From NCBI RefSeq assembly GCF_900105075.1, contig NZ_FNSK01000001.1, positions 1,191,001 through 1,255,000 on the forward strand: a DNA stretch of 64,000 nt, written 5' to 3'. The notes under the pieces are model-generated. The model saw nothing but the letters and a program-made list of their open reading frames with translations, had not been told where the DNA came from and searched no databases. The position numbers and the translations under genes are program-made. Shown in pieces: positions 1-9,741 of this stretch. The stretch's first letter is position 1. Each line of letters begins with the position of its first letter. This stretch comes from Rhodobacter sp. 24-YEA-8. GTDB taxonomy: Bacteria > Pseudomonadota > Alphaproteobacteria > Rhodobacterales > Rhodobacteraceae.

Positions 1-2
1 AG

Positions 3-113
3 CGCGTTGGCGATCACGCCACGGGCATCGCTGAGCAGGTGATTTATCTGGTCGAGGGCGAGCTGCCCTCTGATGACCGTCCGAAACATGATGCCGTTTC
101 CGAGACGGTCTGA
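3..113 (+). CDS. phoU: Phosphate transport regulator PhoU, C-terminal end only
   Basis: Open frame entering from the left edge, with 36 residues and a TGA stop. The peptide RVGDHATGIAEQVIYLVEGE matches the end of the last PhoU helix bundle (the GDHA..IAE signature repeated in PhoU proteins). PhoU is the cytoplasmic protein that links the Pst phosphate transporter to PhoR/PhoB signalling. phoB starts 27 bases downstream on the same strand, the usual pst-phoU-phoB order, which supports the call. The rest of the gene lies outside the window. Confidence 0.85.
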   Translation, partial: RVGDHATGIAEQVIYLVEGELPSDDRPKHDAVSETV

Positions 114-140
114 CCTGGACGGAATGTGAAGGAGTAGCAT

Positions 141-833
141 ATGGCACAGGACGGCAGACCGACCGTGCTTCTGGTCGAGGACGAGCCCGCGCAGCGGGAG
201 GTCCTCGCCTATAACCTCGACGCCGAAGGCTTCCGGGTGGTTCCGGCGGATAATGGCGAGGATGCCCTGATCCTTGTCGAGGAAGAGGCGCCCGATATCA
301 TCATCCTTGACTGGATGATGCCCAAGCTTTCCGGCATCGAAGTGTGCCGGCGGCTTAAGATGCGGCCCGAGACCCGGTCGACCCCGATCATCATGCTCTC
401 GGCCCGCGCCGAGGAGGTGGACCGGATCCGCGGGCTTGAGACCGGGGCGGATGACTATGTCATCAAGCCCTATTCGGTGCTGGAGCTGATGGCCCGTACC
501 CGCGCGCAGCTGCGCCGGGTCAGGCCCTCGACCGCCGGTGTGGTGCTGGAATATGGCGATATCCGGCTCGATCCCGAGACGCATCGGGTCTACCGCTCGG
601 ACAAGGTGCTGAAGCTCGGACCGACCGAGTTCCGTCTGCTGACCACGCTGATGGAGAAACCGGGTCGGGTCTGGTCGCGCGAGCAGCTTCTGGACCGGGT
701 CTGGGGCCGTGACATCTATGTCGATACGCGGACGGTGGATGTTCATGTCGGGCGTCTGCGCAAATCACTGATGCAGTTCGGCGGCGATGATCCGGTCAGA
801 ACGGTGCGCGGCGCGGGCTATGCGCTTGGGTAA
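141..833 (+). CDS. phoB: Phosphate regulon response regulator PhoB
   Basis: 230-residue OmpR/PhoB-class response regulator. The receiver domain (about 1-120) has the acidic pair E13-D14, the phospho-acceptor D57 in IILDWMMP and the conserved lysine in DDYVIKPYS. The C-terminal winged helix (about 130-229) carries the recognition region with RTVDVHVGRLRK. When phosphorylated by PhoR it activates phosphate-starvation genes. The ATG at 141 follows a GAAGGAG Shine-Dalgarno at about 128-134. The phoU tail immediately upstream supports PhoB rather than another OmpR-family regulator. A strong terminator follows at 896-932. Confidence 0.95.
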   Translation: MAQDGRPTVLLVEDEPAQREVLAYNLDAEGFRVVPADNGEDALILVEEEAPDIIILDWMMPKLSGIEVCRRLKMRPETRSTPIIMLSARAEEVDRIRGLETGADDYVIKPYSVLELMARTRAQLRRVRPSTAGVVLEYGDIRLDPETHRVYRSDKVLKLGPTEFRLLTTLMEKPGRVWSREQLLDRVWGRDIYVDTRTVDVHVGRLRKSLMQFGGDDPVRTVRGAGYALG

Positions 834-895
834 AGGGGGTGCCCCTTCGGGGCGCTTTGCCTCCGGCGGGCGTGTTACTGTCGCGGGGAAATGAT

Positions 896-932
896 AAAGG
901 GCCCGCCGGGGGATCGGCGGGCCCTTTGTTTT
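896..932 (+). terminator. Rho-independent terminator of phoB
   Basis: A 12-bp perfect stem, arm AAAGGGCCCGCC at 896-907 and its complement at 916-927, with an 8-base loop and then GTTTT. It ends the pst-phoU-phoB transcript. The facing minus-strand gene choV ends about 100 bases further on. Confidence 0.8.
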
Positions 933-1033
933 CGCTCTGGTCCCTGATCCGGGATTTTAGATCTCCGGCTTTCAGTGGTTGCCTCCGGCGGGAGGTGTCG
1001 GGTCAGGGGGAACGGGGCGTGTATGGCCTGGGA

Positions 1034-2065
1034 TCAGGCGCGCGGGTTCAGCAGTTTCCCGAGGAGCGCATTGGCGCGGATCGTGCCGAGGCGCGCGCCA
1101 TTCTCAATGACGGCGAGGGTTTCGGTGCCGGAGGTGATCGCCTCCATCACCTCGCGGACCGGCATTTCGGGATGGATTTCGCGACCGGCGGGGAGGGCGG
1201 TGCCCGCCTCCATCACATCGCGCGCGGTGAGAACGCCGAGCGGGTTCATATGAGCCACGAAGTCGGCGACGTAATCCGAGACCGGGTTCGCGATGATCTC
1301 GCGTGCGGTGCCGCATTGCACGATGCGTCCGCCCTCCATCAAAGCGATGCGGTTGCCGAGTTTGAAGGCCTCATCAAGGTCATGGCTGACGAAGATGATG
1401 GTGCGTTTCAGCCTTGCCTGAAGGTCGAGGAGCTCGTCCTGAAGATGGGCGCGGATCAGCGGGTCGAGGGCCGAGAAGGGCTCGTCCATCAGAAGGATCG
1501 GCGCTTCGGTGACAAAGGCGCGCGCAAGGCCGACACGCTGCTGCATACCGCCCGAAAGCTCTCCGACCTTGCGGTCGGCCCATTGGCTGAGGTTCACAAG
1601 CTTCAGCTGGGTGTCGACGCGGTCGCGGCGTTCCGGCGGGCTGATCCCGGCAAGTTCGAGGCCGAGGCCCACATTGTCGCGCACGGTGCGCCAGGGCAGC
1701 AGACCGAATTGCTGGAAGACCATGGCGATGCGGTTGGCACGCAATCCGCGCAGTTCTTCGGCGCTGGCTCTGGTGACCGAGACCATCTGACTGCCATCAT
1801 GGACCCTGACCTCGCCGCGCACCACCGGATTGAGCGCATTGACGCCCCGGAGCAACGTGGATTTGCCTGACCCCGAGAGGCCCATCAGCACGAGGATCTC
1901 GCCCTCGGCGACGCTCAGGCTGCAGTCATGCACGCCCAGCACCTGGCCGGTGCGGGCCTGGATCTCGGCCCGCGACAGCCCTTCGTCCATCAGCGGCAGG
2001 GCGCGGTCCGGCCGGTCGCCGAACACGATAGAGACGCGGTCGAATTCTACAGCTTTTCTGGTCAT
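1034..2065 (-). CDS. choV: Choline/glycine betaine ABC transporter, ATP-binding subunit
   Basis: 343-residue ProV/ChoV-type ATPase that powers quaternary-amine uptake. It has an N-terminal extension typical of the family (about 1-45), Walker A GLSGSGKST at 62-70, the signature LSGGMQQR and Walker B ILLMDEPFSALDP. The C-terminal part (about 270-343, TARDVMEAGT...) looks like the CBS-like regulatory region of this family. Its start overlaps the stop of the permease gene by four bases (ATGA at 2062-2065), so the two are translationally coupled. With choW, choX and the adjacent bet genes, choline is the likely substrate; a ProV role with glycine betaine or proline betaine cannot be excluded. Confidence 0.9.
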   Translation of the reverse strand: MTRKAVEFDRVSIVFGDRPDRALPLMDEGLSRAEIQARTGQVLGVHDCSLSVAEGEILVLMGLSGSGKSTLLRGVNALNPVVRGEVRVHDGSQMVSVTRASAEELRGLRANRIAMVFQQFGLLPWRTVRDNVGLGLELAGISPPERRDRVDTQLKLVNLSQWADRKVGELSGGMQQRVGLARAFVTEAPILLMDEPFSALDPLIRAHLQDELLDLQARLKRTIIFVSHDLDEAFKLGNRIALMEGGRIVQCGTAREIIANPVSDYVADFVAHMNPLGVLTARDVMEAGTALPAGREIHPEMPVREVMEAITSGTETLAVIENGARLGTIRANALLGKLLNPRA

Positions 2066-2928
2066 TTGCGTCTCACCCGCAGCATACGGTCCAGCATGAC
2101 GGCGACCACCACAATGATCAGCCCCGATTCAAAGCCGAGCGCGGTATTGCCCTGTTGCAAGGCGCGCACCACCGGAATGCCAAGCCCATTTGCGCCGACC
2201 ATGGCCGCGATCACCACCATCGACAAAGACAGCATGATGGTCTGGTTGAGCCCCACCATGATCTGCGGCAAAGCCCAGGGCAGTTCGACCTTGAGCAGCT
2301 TCTGTCGCGGTGTCGCGCCGAAGGCGGTGGCCGCTTCGGTCAGGGCGAGGGGGGTCGAGGACACGCCAAGATAGGTCAGCCTGATCGGGGCCGGCAGCAC
2401 GAAGACGACCGTGGCGAGAAGCCCGGGCACCATGCCAAGGCCGAAGAACACGACCGCAGGGATCAGATAGACGAAGGTCGGCAATGTCTGCATCAGGTCA
2501 AGCACCGGCGAAAGCGCGGCATAGAGCTTTGGGCGATGGGCGCAGGCAATGCCGATGGGAACGCCGACAGCCATGCAGGTGATGCAGGAATAAAACAGCA
2601 AAACAAGGGTTTGCGTGGTTTCCTTCCAATATCCCTGGTTCAGGATGAACAAAAAGCCAAAGAGGACCAGCAGGCAAAGCTGCCATGACCTTTGCCGCCA
2701 CCAGGTCAGCGCCATGAAGATCGCCACGACCACCAGGGCATGCGGATATTGCAGCACATCAAGCGTGCTGTTGATCAGCCAGCTCAGCGCGTCACTGATG
2801 GCATCGAACAGCCAGCTGAGATTCAGCTTGAGCCAGTCCACCACTGTCTTCGCCATGGCGCCGATGGGGATTTTTGCGATCTTGTCATAGCCGAAAAAGG
2901 CGAGAACCGAGGCGAAGAATGAGTCCAT
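2062..2928 (-). CDS. choW: Choline/glycine betaine ABC transporter, permease subunit
   Basis: About 288 residues with roughly seven hydrophobic membrane segments and the binding-protein-dependent permease core (EAATAFGATPRQKLLKVELP contains the EAA loop that contacts the ATPase). This is the ProW/ChoW family. I use the ATG at 2928 (MDSFFASV); the frame can be extended to a TTG at 2958, but those ten residues are unlike the family and there is no clear ribosome site. The gene lies between the binding protein gene choX (172 bases upstream) and choV, which it overlaps by four bases. Confidence 0.9.
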   Translation of the reverse strand: MDSFFASVLAFFGYDKIAKIPIGAMAKTVVDWLKLNLSWLFDAISDALSWLINSTLDVLQYPHALVVVAIFMALTWWRQRSWQLCLLVLFGFLFILNQGYWKETTQTLVLLFYSCITCMAVGVPIGIACAHRPKLYAALSPVLDLMQTLPTFVYLIPAVVFFGLGMVPGLLATVVFVLPAPIRLTYLGVSSTPLALTEAATAFGATPRQKLLKVELPWALPQIMVGLNQTIMLSLSMVVIAAMVGANGLGIPVVRALQQGNTALGFESGLIIVVVAVMLDRMLRVRRK

Positions 2929-3100
2929 TGCTGCCTGTCCAGGAAGGAAACCGGGCAAACGGAGCGGGCGGCGGCGGCGCGCTGCGCCTGAGGCGACCCT
3001 CTCCGGCTGCGGTGTCAGGGGGCGGCCCCGGCCGGGTTTACCGGTGCAAAACGGGGCCGGTCAGACGGGGTCCGGGCGCGTGGCCCGGCCCCTGCCTGCA

Positions 3101-4030
3101 TCAGTTCAGGCCGGCTTCGACCGCCGCCACTGCGTCGCCGCCGTCTTTGGTGGTCACACCGGCAAGCCAGGGCTCCCAGGCGTCGGGATTGGCTTTAAGC
3201 CAGGCTTTCGCCGCCTCATTCGGATCGGCGCTGTCATTGAGGATCGCCCCCATGATCTCATTTTCCATCGCCAGCGAGAATTCCAGGTTTTCGAGGAACT
3301 TGCCGGTATTGGGGCATTCAGCGACAAAGCCCTTGCGGGTATTGGTGTTCACGATGGCACCGCCGAAATCCGGGCCAAAGACATCATCACCGCCTGAAAG
3401 ATAGGTCAGTTTGAAGTTCGAGTTCATCGGATGCGGTTCCCAGGCGAGGAAGACGATCGGTTTACTGGCCGCGCTGTTGCGCTCCACCTGGGCCAGCATG
3501 CCCTGTTCCGAGCTTTCGACGATATCGAATTTGCCAAGGCCGAACTGATCGGCGCCGATCATGTCGAGGATCAGGCGGTTGCCGTCATTGCCGGCCTCGA
3601 TGCCGTAGATCTTGCTTTCCAGCGCATCGGCCTGGTCTTTGATATTCGAGAAATCCGAGATCCCCGCAGCCGCTCCGGCCTCATTGGTCGCAAGGGTGTA
3701 TTTCGCACCGGTCAGGTTGGTGCGCACGGTGTCTACCGTGCCCGCCTCGCGGTAAGAGGCGATATCGCCCTCCATCGTTGGCATCCAGTTGCCGAGGAAG
3801 ATATCGATATCGCCCTGGGCGAGACCGGCATAGGTGACCGGGACCGAGAGGATCTTAACTTCGGTCTCATAACCGAGCGCTTTGAGCACTTCGGTCGTGG
3901 CGGCGGTGGTGGCGGTGATATCGGTCCAGCCGACATCCGAGAAAACGATCTTGTCGCAGCCTGCCGCCTGGGCGGCGCCGGAAAGGGTGAGGGTTGCGGC
4001 ACTGGCGAGGAAGATGGAACGCAGGGTCAT
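3101..4030 (-). CDS. choX: Choline-binding periplasmic protein
   Basis: Substrate-binding subunit of the choline importer, OpuAC/ChoX family, about 309 residues. The ATG at 4030 is preceded by GGGAG with five bases of spacing; an upstream ATG at 4096 in the same frame would bury the signal peptide behind 22 extra residues. The signal peptide MTLRSIFLASAA...AAQA is followed by the mature start AGCDKIVFSDVGWTD. Conserved aromatics (VGWTD, LGNWMP, WEPHP) are of the kind that form the aromatic box for the trimethylammonium group. First gene of choXWV, divergent from betI across the operator at 4109-4130. Confidence 0.9.
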   Translation of the reverse strand: MTLRSIFLASAATLTLSGAAQAAGCDKIVFSDVGWTDITATTAATTEVLKALGYETEVKILSVPVTYAGLAQGDIDIFLGNWMPTMEGDIASYREAGTVDTVRTNLTGAKYTLATNEAGAAAGISDFSNIKDQADALESKIYGIEAGNDGNRLILDMIGADQFGLGKFDIVESSEQGMLAQVERNSAASKPIVFLAWEPHPMNSNFKLTYLSGGDDVFGPDFGGAIVNTNTRKGFVAECPNTGKFLENLEFSLAMENEIMGAILNDSADPNEAAKAWLKANPDAWEPWLAGVTTKDGGDAVAAVEAGLN

Positions 4031-4108
4031 TTCGGCTCCCGGTCTGTTGGACATTGTGCCGGCCAGTCTCTCGGCCGGTCTGTCTGGTGATGTCATTTAA
4101 AAGTTATT

Positions 4109-4130
4109 GTTGATTGACGAGTCAATAAAC
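4109..4130. promoter_or_regulatory. Palindromic operator, probable BetI site
   Basis: A 22-bp inverted repeat in the choX-betI divergent region: GTT-N-ATTGAC, a two-base centre, then GTCAAT-N-AAC. All nine paired positions on each side match. The ATTGA..TCAAT core resembles published BetI operators, and TetR regulators usually bind next to their own gene. It lies 78 bases before the choX ATG and 44 bases before the betI ATG, so one repressor could control both import and oxidation of choline. Confidence 0.75.
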
Positions 4131-4174
4131 TTCATGCTTTTCCCATATGGCAAGAGTTTTGTTGGATATGGGCG

Positions 4175-4762
4175 ATGCCGAAGCTTGGAATGGAGCCTAT
4201 CCGAAAGGATGCGCTGATCAAAGCCACCATTGTCGAGATCGGGCGCACCGGCTCCCTGGATGTGACGGTCAGTCAGATCGCAAAGCGGGCTGGCATGTCT
4301 TCGGCGCTGGCGCATCATTACTTTGGTTCCAAAGAAGAAATCTTTCTGGCCGCGATGCGCCATATCCTTTCGCTTTACGGCGCCGAGGTGCGCGGTGCGC
4401 TGGCGGTGGCCGAGGGCGACGAGGCGCGGGTCAGGGCGATTTTGCGCGCCTCTTTCAGCCCCGGGAACTTCCGGCGCGAGGTGGTCGGGGCCTGGCTGAA
4501 TTTCTGGGTGCTGGCCCAGACATCTGAAGGCGCACGGCGTTTGCTGGCGATTTATCAGGGACGGCTCAGGTCGAATCTGCTGGCGCCCCTGCGCGGGCTG
4601 GCAGGCAGCCGGGCCGGGGAACTGGCCGAGGCGCTTGGTGCGATGATTGACGGGCTTTATCTGCGCGAGGTCCTGAAAAAGGGCACGCCGGACGGGGCAG
4701 GCGCGGCGCGGATGGCGCTGGCCTATCTGGATGCGGAACTTGGAAGGAAAGACAAGGCATGA
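4175..4762 (+). CDS. betI: TetR-family repressor BetI
   Basis: 195 residues beginning [15 protein letters not shown], which matches the characteristic BetI start (MPKLGM..IRR..LI). The N-terminal helix-turn-helix is at about 27-50 ([19 protein letters not shown]); the rest is the ligand-binding TetR domain. BetI represses the bet genes until choline is present. Its stop overlaps the betB start as ATGA at 4759-4762, giving translational coupling, and the candidate operator lies just upstream. Confidence 0.92.
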   Translation: MPKLGMEPIRKDALIKATIVEIGRTGSLDVTVSQIAKRAGMSSALAHHYFGSKEEIFLAAMRHILSLYGAEVRGALAVAEGDEARVRAILRASFSPGNFRREVVGAWLNFWVLAQTSEGARRLLAIYQGRLRSNLLAPLRGLAGSRAGELAEALGAMIDGLYLREVLKKGTPDGAGAARMALAYLDAELGRKDKA

Positions 4763-6213
4763 AGGCGCAACCGAAGGCGAGCCATTTTATCGGCGGCGTT
4801 TATGTCGAGGACAGTGCGGGGGCGGAGATCACCGTTCTCTTTCCCGGCACCGGCGAGGTGATCGCGCGGCTCCATGAGGCAACGCCGGCACTGGTGGATC
4901 AGGCGGTGGCATCTGCGGCGCAGGCGCAGAAGGAATGGCGCCGCATGCGCCCGGTCGAACGCGCCCGGGTGCTGTCGCGCGCGGCCGCGATCATCCGCGA
5001 ACGCGGCGAGGAACTCGCGCAGCTTGAAACCCTCGATACTGGCAAACCGATCCAGGAGACACGGGTCGCAGACTGGCCATCAGGCGCCGATGCGCTGGAA
5101 TATTTCGCGGGCCTCGCGCCCACCGTGACCGGCGAGACGATCCCGCTGGGTCAGGATATGGTCTATACAATCCGCGAACCTCTGGGCGTTTGCGTCGGCA
5201 TCGGCGCCTGGAACTACCCCAGCCAGATCGCCTGCTGGAAATCGGCCCCGGCGCTGGCGATGGGCAATGCGATGGTGTTCAAACCTTCGGAAGTCACGCC
5301 GCTTGGCGCGCTGAAACTGGCGGAAATCTTCATTGAGGCAGGTCTTCCGGCGGGGCTTTTCAACGTTCTGCAGGGCAGGGGCGCGGTCGGCGCCAGCCTG
5401 ATCTCTGACAGCCGCGTGGCCAAGGTCTCGCTGACCGGCTCGGTTCCGACCGGGCAAAAGGTCTATGCCAAAGCCGCCGAAGGGCTGCGTCACGTCACGA
5501 TGGAGCTTGGCGGCAAATCGCCCCTGATCATTTTTGACGACGCGAGCCTTGAGGATGCGGTCGGCGCGGCGATGCTCGCGAATTTCTATTCGGCGGGTCA
5601 GGTCTGTTCCAATGGCACCCGGGTCTTCGTGCAAAAGGGGCTGAAAGACCGCTTCCTCGCGCGTCTGGCCGAGCGTTCCCGGCAGATCCGGATGGGAGAT
5701 CCGCTGGATGAGGCGGTGCAGATGGGGCCGCTGGTCTCGCAGGCGCAGCTGGAAAAGGTCACGGGCTTTATCTCGCGGGCAAAATCCGAGGGTGCGCGGC
5801 TGGTCACCGGCGGTGGGCGCGGCGCCTCGAATGACGGCTGGTTTGTCGAGCCCACGGTTTTTGCCGATGTCACTGATCAGATGGAGATCGCGCGCGAAGA
5901 GGTCTTCGGCCCGGTGATGGCGGTTCTCGATTTCGAGACCGAAGACGAGGTGATCGCCCGCGCCAATGCTACCGAATTCGGTCTTGCGGCAGGGGTCTTT
6001 ACCCGGGATATCGCCCGCGCGCATCGCGTGATCGCAGAGCTTGAGGCCGGCACCTGCTGGATCAACGCCTATAACCTGACGCCGGTAGAGGCGCCCTTTG
6101 GCGGGTCGAAACTGTCGGGTGTCGGGCGTGAAAACGGCCATGCGGCTGTCGAACATTACTCTCAGGTAAAGTCGGTCTATCTGGGTCTGGGCCCGGTCGA
6201 CGCGCCTTACTGA
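4759..6213 (+). CDS. betB: Betaine aldehyde dehydrogenase
   Basis: 484-residue NAD(P)-dependent aldehyde dehydrogenase that makes glycine betaine from betaine aldehyde, the second step of choline oxidation. The general base E249 ([10 protein letters not shown]) and the catalytic nucleophile C283 ([12 protein letters not shown]) are present, as are the cofactor-site motifs PWNYP-like GAWNYPSQ and GSVPTGQ. Length and start match BetB. It sits between betI (four-base overlap) and betA (115-base gap), so all three probably form one operon. Cytoplasmic; the product is an osmoprotectant or can be degraded as a carbon and nitrogen source. Confidence 0.94.
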   Translation: MKAQPKASHFIGGVYVEDSAGAEITVLFPGTGEVIARLHEATPALVDQAVASAAQAQKEWRRMRPVERARVLSRAAAIIRERGEELAQLETLDTGKPIQETRVADWPSGADALEYFAGLAPTVTGETIPLGQDMVYTIREPLGVCVGIGAWNYPSQIACWKSAPALAMGNAMVFKPSEVTPLGALKLAEIFIEAGLPAGLFNVLQGRGAVGASLISDSRVAKVSLTGSVPTGQKVYAKAAEGLRHVTMELGGKSPLIIFDDASLEDAVGAAMLANFYSAGQVCSNGTRVFVQKGLKDRFLARLAERSRQIRMGDPLDEAVQMGPLVSQAQLEKVTGFISRAKSEGARLVTGGGRGASNDGWFVEPTVFADVTDQMEIAREEVFGPVMAVLDFETEDEVIARANATEFGLAAGVFTRDIARAHRVIAELEAGTCWINAYNLTPVEAPFGGSKLSGVGRENGHAAVEHYSQVKSVYLGLGPVDAPY

Positions 6214-6328
6214 GCGGAACAAGTGCCGGGTCGCAGATCCCGGAAACGATGAAACAGAGGGCGCCTGGCCCGGCTGTCGGACCCCGTTCCGGCAGGCGGA
6301 GACGGCTTGTCTGGCCGGAGGGAAGAAG

Positions 6329-7978
6329 ATGGTTGCTGATTATGTCATCGTCGGTGCGGGTTCGGCGGGATGCGCCATGGCGTATCGGCTGACCGAGGCC
6401 GGCAAGCGTGTGACGGTGATCGAACATGGCGGATCGGATTTCGGGCCGTTCATCCAGATGCCGGGTGCGCTCTCTTACCCGATGAATATGGGCATATACG
6501 ACTGGGGCCTGAAATCCGAACCCGAGCCGCATCTTGGCGGCCGTGTGCTTGCCACGCCGCGCGGCAAGGTGATCGGCGGATCTTCCTCGATCAATGGCAT
6601 GGTCTATGTGCGCGGCCATGCGAAGGATTACGACACCTGGGCCGGGATGGGGGCGGATGGCTGGTCCTATGCCGATGTTCTCCCCTATTTCAAACGGATG
6701 GAACATTCCCATGGCGGCGAGGGGCCGGAATGGCGCGGCACCGATGGCCCGCTGCACATCACCCGGGGTCCGCGTGACAATCCGTTGTTTGACGCCTTTA
6801 TCGAGGCGGGGGCGGCCGCCGGCTATCCGGTGACACAGGATTACAACGGCCGCCAGCAGGAGGGCTTTGGCCCGATGGAGGCGACGATCTGGAAAGGCCG
6901 GCGCTGGTCGGCGGCGAATGCCTATCTCAAACCGGCGCTGAAGACCGGAAATCTGCAGATTATCCGCGGCCTTGCCCGTAAGGTGGTGATCGAGAATGGC
7001 CGCGCGGTCGGGGTCGATGTCGATACAAAGGCCGGGCGTCAGGTGATCCGCGCGGGTTCGGAAGTGATCCTCGCCGCCTCATCGCTCAATTCGCCAAAGC
7101 TCCTGATGCTGTCCGGGATCGGCCCGGCGGCACATCTGAAAGAACACGGGATCGAAGTTCTGGCTGACCGCCCGGGCGTTGGCGCCAATCTCCAGGACCA
7201 TATGGAGATCTATATGCAATTCCAGGCGACGCAGCCGATCACGCTTTATAAATACTGGAATTTGTTCGGGAAGGCCTGGGTTGGTGCGAACTGGCTGTTC
7301 CTCGGGCGCGGCCCGGGAACATCGAACCAGTTCGAGGCCTGCGGCTTTATCCGATCGCGCGAAGGCGTCGAATATCCTGATATCCAGTACCATTTCCTGC
7401 CGATTGCCGTGCGCTATGATGGCAAGGCCGCGGCGGGCGGCCATGGCTTCCAGGTGCATGTCGGGCCGATGCGGTCGAAATCGCGCGGCTCGGTGACGCT
7501 GCGTTCGTCCCGTCCCGAAGATGCGCCGGTGATCCGTTTTAACTATATGTCGGACCCCGATGACTGGGTCGATTTCCGCGCCTGTGTGCGGCTCACGCGT
7601 GAGATTTTTGCGCAGGATCCCATGGCGCAATATGTGAAATCCGAGATCCAGCCGGGCCCGGCTGTCGGCACTGATGCCGAGATCGATGCCTTTATCCGCG
7701 AACATGCCGAAAGCGCCTATCACCCCTGCGGCACTGCGCGGATGGGGCGGCGCGATGACCCGATGGCGGTGGTAGACCCGGAATGCCGGGTGATCGGGGT
7801 CGAAGGGCTGCGCCTTGCCGACAGCTCGATCTTCCCGCAGGTGACCAATGGCAATCTCAACGGCCCCTCGATCATGACCGGCGAAAAGGCCGCCGATCAT
7901 ATCCTGGGTCGCCAGCCCTTGCCGGCGCTGAACAACGAGCCCTGGATAAATCCCGCCTGGGCGACCAGCCAACGCTGA
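6329..7978 (+). CDS. betA: Choline dehydrogenase
   Basis: 549-residue GMC flavoprotein oxidoreductase that oxidises choline to betaine aldehyde. The FAD dinucleotide-binding motif [12 protein letters not shown] is at about 3-14, the GMC signature [15 protein letters not shown] follows, and the C-terminal catalytic region has HPCGTARMG near residue 465 and [10 protein letters not shown] near 510. Third gene of the betIBA run. BetA proteins are membrane associated although no transmembrane helix is visible here. The operon position makes choline a firmer substrate assignment than for most GMC enzymes. Confidence 0.93.
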   Translation: MVADYVIVGAGSAGCAMAYRLTEAGKRVTVIEHGGSDFGPFIQMPGALSYPMNMGIYDWGLKSEPEPHLGGRVLATPRGKVIGGSSSINGMVYVRGHAKDYDTWAGMGADGWSYADVLPYFKRMEHSHGGEGPEWRGTDGPLHITRGPRDNPLFDAFIEAGAAAGYPVTQDYNGRQQEGFGPMEATIWKGRRWSAANAYLKPALKTGNLQIIRGLARKVVIENGRAVGVDVDTKAGRQVIRAGSEVILAASSLNSPKLLMLSGIGPAAHLKEHGIEVLADRPGVGANLQDHMEIYMQFQATQPITLYKYWNLFGKAWVGANWLFLGRGPGTSNQFEACGFIRSREGVEYPDIQYHFLPIAVRYDGKAAAGGHGFQVHVGPMRSKSRGSVTLRSSRPEDAPVIRFNYMSDPDDWVDFRACVRLTREIFAQDPMAQYVKSEIQPGPAVGTDAEIDAFIREHAESAYHPCGTARMGRRDDPMAVVDPECRVIGVEGLRLADSSIFPQVTNGNLNGPSIMTGEKAADHILGRQPLPALNNEPWINPAWATSQR

Positions 7979-8060
7979 ATTTCACTTATTTGATCGGCGT
8001 CAAAGTGGTGGGATGGCATATGTTTTAACCTCTTCTCAACAAGGAAGAAGGAGACTGCCG

Positions 8061-8300
8061 ATGTCGAACACGCCGCACACGCTGCAAGAGGAATTTCCGG
8101 GCAAAGAGGCCCGCATCACCGAGCTGAAGGTCTCGAATGCCCGTTTCGCGAAGCTGCTCGAGGAATATGACACAGTGAATGATCAGGTTCACCGCGCCGA
8201 GACGCGGATCGACACCGTGTCGGAAGAACATGAGGACGCGCTGCGCCGGTCGCGCTCGCGCATCAAAGATCAGATCTATGCGATGATCCAGGACCAGTAA
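8061..8300 (+). CDS. Small coiled-coil protein, DUF465/YdcH family
   Basis: 79 residues, MSNTPHTLQEEFPG then a mostly helical, charged sequence ending KDQIYAMIQDQ. The pattern (KEARITELKVSNARFAKLLEEYD..ND.VHRAE) is the DUF465/YdcH signature; the function of this family is unknown. The ATG at 8061 is preceded by AAGGAG at about 8047-8052, which fixes the start and rules out the longer frame from 8013. Monocistronic by appearance, with a terminator 34 bases downstream. Confidence 0.85.
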   Translation: MSNTPHTLQEEFPGKEARITELKVSNARFAKLLEEYDTVNDQVHRAETRIDTVSEEHEDALRRSRSRIKDQIYAMIQDQ

Positions 8301-8333
8301 GGATCCGGGCGCCGTAAGTGGTTCTGAACGGAA

Positions 8334-8370
8334 AACGGGCGGGGCCATTATGCCCCCGCCCGTTGTCATT
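8334..8370. terminator. Shared terminator between the DUF465 gene and puuB-like gene
   Basis: An 11-bp stem, AACGGGCGGGG at 8334-8344 with its complement at 8354-8364, and a 9-base loop. It lies between converging genes and can serve both strands, although the T-tracts are short. Confidence 0.7.
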
Positions 8371-8409
8371 CTTATGCCCACCAGCCCCTGCGGCGCGCAG
8401 GGAATATTG

Positions 8410-9741
8410 TCACCAGCCCAGCCGGTCGCGAAGCGAGAACCAGGTCATGGCGCTGACCAGCAGGGGCCAGCGCAGCGCCTGGCCACCCGGAAAACGGCGA
8501 TGCGGCAGGTCTGCCAGAAGATCAAAGCCGCCCCTTGTCTTTCCCCCAGTCTGCCCGGAGGCCTCGGCGGAAACCGCTTCGGCAATCATCTTGCCCGCAA
8601 GCGTCGCCAGCGCGACACCATGGCCGGAATAGCCCGAGGCCGAGAGCACATTTTTCGCCGGTCGCGCGAAGCACGGCATCCGGTTGACGGTGATCGCCAG
8701 CGTGCCACCCCAGGCGTAATCGATCCGGGTTTCAGCAAGCTGTGGATAGATCTCCAGCAAGGGCTTTCTGACCACCTTCGCCACATCGGGAAAACGGTAG
8801 CCATAGCTTTCCGCACCGCCAAAGATCAGCCGGTCATCTTCCGACAGACGCCAGTAATTCACCACGAATTTGGTGTCATGCACGGCGATGGGCGTGGCAA
8901 GGATCTCTTTCGCGCGTGCGCCCAGCGGTTCGGTCGCCACCACGAAATTGTTGATCGGCATCACCCGCGCCGCGATGGTCTTTTCCAGGCTGCCGACATA
9001 GCCATTCACCGCCAGCACCATATGGTCGCACGTGACCCGGGCCCCGGCCGTTTCGGCCACCGGCTTATCGCCATAGATCAGCCTGGTGACTTCGCTTTCC
9101 TCGAAAATCTGCACTCCGGCGGCCATTGCCAGCTTTGCCAGCCCGATCACGAAATTCAGCGCATGGATATGGCCGGCGCCGCGGTCGATATCACCGCCTT
9201 TGAACGCCTCAGACCCCACCAGCGCGCGCAGCCCCTCGCGGTCGAGCGGCTCGACCTCGTGGTAATCATAATCCCGGGCAAGCTTTTCGGCATAGTGCTT
9301 CGCGTGATCGACCTCGGACTGGTGCCAGCAGGCATGGGCGATGCCCGGGCGGTAATGGACCGCTTCCATCCCGGCGGCGAGATCGCGCACCAGCGCTTTG
9401 GCATCCTGCGCCATATCCCAGAGCCGCCGTGCATTTTCGCGCCCGGCGACCTTCTCCAGCCAGTCCTGGTCCTGGCGCTGGCCGGAGCCGACCTGGCCGC
9501 CATTCCTGCCCGAGGCGCCAAAACCGACGCGATGCGCCTCGAGCACCACAACCTTCAGCCCTTTTTGCGCCAGATGCAGCGCGCTTGAGAGGCCGGTATA
9601 GCCGGCCCCCACAACGCAGACATCGGCACGGATTTCGCCCGTGGCGCGCGGAAAGGGCGCAAGGGCTACACGGGTCGCCGCATACCAGCTGTCGGGATAT
9701 TGCCCTTGCTGGTCATTGGCGTGCAGAAGATTGACCGCCAT
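8410..9741 (-). CDS. puuB: Gamma-glutamylputrescine oxidase-like FAD oxidoreductase
   Basis: About 443 residues, DAO/PuuB family. The Rossmann FAD motif VCVVGAGYTGLSSALHLAQKG starts at about residue 41, and GRNGGQVGSGQRQDQ matches the PuuB-type flavin-contact segment. PuuB oxidises the free amine of gamma-glutamylputrescine, giving the aldehyde, ammonia and H2O2. The start overlaps the stop of the ligase gene (TGATG at 9739-9743), showing translational coupling; a GTG at 9744 is an alternative. The true amine could be putrescine or a related mono- or diamine. Confidence 0.85.
   Translation of the reverse strand: MAVNLLHANDQQGQYPDSWYAATRVALAPFPRATGEIRADVCVVGAGYTGLSSALHLAQKGLKVVVLEAHRVGFGASGRNGGQVGSGQRQDQDWLEKVAGRENARRLWDMAQDAKALVRDLAAGMEAVHYRPGIAHACWHQSEVDHAKHYAEKLARDYDYHEVEPLDREGLRALVGSEAFKGGDIDRGAGHIHALNFVIGLAKLAMAAGVQIFEESEVTRLIYGDKPVAETAGARVTCDHMVLAVNGYVGSLEKTIAARVMPINNFVVATEPLGARAKEILATPIAVHDTKFVVNYWRLSEDDRLIFGGAESYGYRFPDVAKVVRKPLLEIYPQLAETRIDYAWGGTLAITVNRMPCFARPAKNVLSASGYSGHGVALATLAGKMIAEAVSAEASGQTGGKTRGGFDLLADLPHRRFPGGQALRWPLLVSAMTWFSLRDRLGW

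Noticed and set aside
839..1870. Plus-strand 343-residue frame opposite choV
   Set aside because: Translation is low-information and the opposite strand encodes a complete ABC ATPase with all motifs.
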